A stretch of DNA of 46,584 bases from Elainella saxicola E1 (GTDB taxonomy: Bacteria; Cyanobacteriota; Cyanobacteriia; Elainellales; Elainellaceae). Made by a program: the position numbers and the translations under genes. The stretch covers positions 2,884 through 49,467 of the forward strand of contig LUGL01000051.1 of assembly GCA_002796835.1 (NCBI GenBank). The letters run 5' to 3'. Positions 46,101-46,584 of this stretch are shown piece by piece (the stretch's first letter is position 1; every line of letters starts with the position of its first letter). Below the pieces are notes generated by a model. It saw only the letters and a list, made by a program, of their open reading frames with translations. It was not told the DNA's origin and ran no database searches.

Positions 46101-46213
46101 ACGGTTCGAACATCGCTGCGTTGGGCAAGCCGCTGAATTGCAGAATAGAACTCATCATTTTTGATCTCGGGGGCAATGAGATAGTTGAGTTCAGAATCTG
46201 TTACATTACTCAC
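43103..46213 (-). CDS. Three-domain protein: methyltransferase-like + glycosyltransferase + GT4, with coiled coil and FW tail
   Basis: 1036 aa from GTG 46213 (GAGG 8 nt upstream). Residues 1-228 form a Rossmann domain with RTVLEIGSSSGGGSTEAFVK and DLVLIDGSEFTG, as in CmcI/FkbM-like methyltransferases. A GT-A-like part covers about 238-540 (HFFTIVLNGEPFIRYHIDIF, ECLLWQVDVDEFW). A GT4-type GT-B domain follows at about 563-925 (VDGMFFQVAKSGIARVWQSL, YLLVGDRFGVNGYKNAIFFF, YPSQYEGFGLPIAEAMACAC). A coiled coil at about 945-1005 leads into KTSKFWKLRSRWFKVKQMLG at the end. It probably carries out several steps of one glycan's synthesis. Confidence 0.88.
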   Translation of the reverse strand: MSNVTDSELNYLIAPEIKNDEFYSAIQRLAQRSDVRTVLEIGSSSGGGSTEAFVKGLRRNPNSPRMFCMEVSQARFAALKACYDNDSFVHCYNVSSIPVSNFPTAAEIEAFYDKYQTPLKNFPKQQVVGWLQQDIDYITATSVPDDGIQRIKAENQIDCFDLVLIDGSEFTGNIELDEVYGAKFILLDDICTYKNYFSHRRLLADPNYALIAQNTSLRNGYSIFRKIDRPQTTDLATDLPIHFFTIVLNGEPFIRYHIDIFKQLPYRWHWHIVEGVADLKHDTAWSLSHGGQVTDDIHCNGLSKDGTTEYLNKLAKEYPDQVTLYRPPEGQFWDGKREMVNAPLENIQEECLLWQVDVDEFWSVEQIATVHQLFVHHPEKTAAFYWCWYFVGEQLVISSRNCYTQNPQQEWLRTWRFQPGAIWVAHEPPRLVKPLANDQNLDIASINPFSHQETEKQGLLFQHFAYVTPEQLQFKEQYYGYKGAVARWMELQQQADLTYPIFLREYFPWVNDDTLVESAEKCGIVPVAQRQADTDSWYFLSKEGWEEAMNQMKKPFPQIVVDGMFFQVAKSGIARVWQSLLEEWVANGFAQHVIVLDRDGTAPRIPGVRYRPVRRFDYHQTGSDAQMLQQVCDEKQADLFISTYYTAPLSTPSVFMTYDMIPEMIGANLNEIGWKEKHYGIFHACRYITISESTARDLLKFFPHIPEWAVTVAHCGVPKGFSPAGPEAVEQFKAKFNLSKPYYLLVGDRFGVNGYKNAIFFFRALQEFADKHDIAIVCVGGRPALESELAALAEGVETHVISLDDNDLRTAYSGALALVYPSQYEGFGLPIAEAMACACPVITGRHSSIPEVAGDAACYVADGNIKEMIAALEQVRHPHIRESMVSAGLEQAQHFSWTKMADIVANVLMQTAEKLQHDAFMQVSPIWNEFRHLQSQIQQSTAPVASVNADTQQLQNELAAAQAQIQSTEKTLKETREKLKTTRQQLQTANQSLEETQIRLGEAEGMIFAMKTSKFWKLRSRWFKVKQMLGLPIEDT

Positions 46214-46318
46214 AGAACAAGCCTCGCTAACGCTTTACCACATGATGTTGCCAAATACAGGAATATTAAGATAATTAATAGATTTCCTGTTCAGTTGAAA
46301 CAATACCATTCATGGAGC

Positions 46319-46584
46319 TCAAGATCTACTGGTTTGCAATTGACTTGCTTTGAGCTTGGCAATTTTGTTTCGCGCAACTTTAAGCTCTTCTTGAGTGCTC
46401 TGATGCTCAGCGAGCAGCAATCCATATTGATTCTGGAGCACCTGATATTCTTTGGCAATTCGATCTCGATCGGCTTCAGTCGCAGCCAACCATTCTCTGA
46501 GATTGATCACAAATTCCTGAAATTTGAGGAGCCTGCGCTTTAACCAATATTTTTCTTGAAAGGGAGGAAAATTATTTTGGATTC
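46319..46584 (-). CDS. C-terminal fragment of a coiled-coil protein, cut by the window edge
   Basis: The frame is open from the right edge of the window to the stop at 46319, giving about 88 residues. It includes FQEKYWLKRRLLKFQEF, then a heptad-like stretch (EYQVLQNQYGLLLAEHQSTQ, EELKVARNKIAKLKAS) and a short end QLQTSRS. It lies 105 nt upstream of the 1036-aa protein on the same strand. The coiled coil resembles those of its neighbours, but the terminal FW motif is missing; the sequence stops right after 'KLKAS'. The catalytic part, if any, is outside the window. Confidence 0.65.
   Translation of the reverse strand, partial: IQNNFPPFQEKYWLKRRLLKFQEFVINLREWLAATEADRDRIAKEYQVLQNQYGLLLAEHQSTQEELKVARNKIAKLKASQLQTSRS

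Noticed and set aside
1-46584. CRISPR arrays, insertion sequences, prophage genes
   Set aside because: I looked for regular spaced repeats, terminal inverted repeats and transposase, integrase or Cas motifs and saw none.

Overview
The window is a piece of a cyanobacterial chromosome. The evidence is photosystem I subunit PsaE, allophycocyanin beta-18 (ApcF), a tRNA-Leu(UAA) with the cyanobacterial/plastid group I intron, and repeated copies of the HIP1 octamer GCGATCGC (for example at 6200, 9242, 19392 and 23281). I cannot name a genus from sequence alone.

Left part, 1-31 kb: housekeeping genes, mostly single or in short runs on both strands. In order: the end of folC overlapped by a tiny antisense membrane peptide; divergent rlmD and tlyA (rRNA methylation); a SPOR-like secreted protein; mnmA (tRNA thiolation); a caspase-fold protein that has lost both catalytic residues; thrB; an HtrA/Deg protease; an unrecognised 473-aa protein whose 3' end is built of 15-nt tandem repeats; intron-containing tRNA-Leu; a small outer-membrane barrel candidate; a proline-rich lipoprotein candidate; psaE and mutM; a LysR regulator; a methyltransferase; leuC and leuD with an exonuclease gene between them; a bifunctional-nuclease-family gene followed by an aldo/keto reductase fused to a double Fe-S domain; an SDR without its usual catalytic Tyr/Lys; argF; aqpZ; a GH57/DUF3536 protein; and glnA with a structured leader, divergent from apcF.

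Right part, 32.3-46.6 kb: a surface-glycan type cluster, visibly richer in A+T between about 36 and 43 kb. By eye it has no GCGATCGC. It holds multidomain glycosyltransferases and methyltransferases: GT2+GT4, GT2 with coiled coil, methyltransferase with coiled coil, methyltransferase+GT2, a methyltransferase, an 11-TM GT-C-like protein, methyltransferase with coiled coil, methyltransferase+GT2+GT4 with coiled coil, and a partial coiled-coil protein at the right edge.

The most interesting signal is that four of these proteins, with unrelated catalytic domains and lying on both strands, end in the same short C-terminal module: a coiled coil followed by a basic aromatic motif of the form M-K/E-x-S-K/R-F-W-K-x-R, usually then W-F-x-x-K-x-x-L-G. 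It looks like a shared docking or membrane-targeting tail for a glycan-building assembly. All coordinates and motifs were read by eye. No database search was run.
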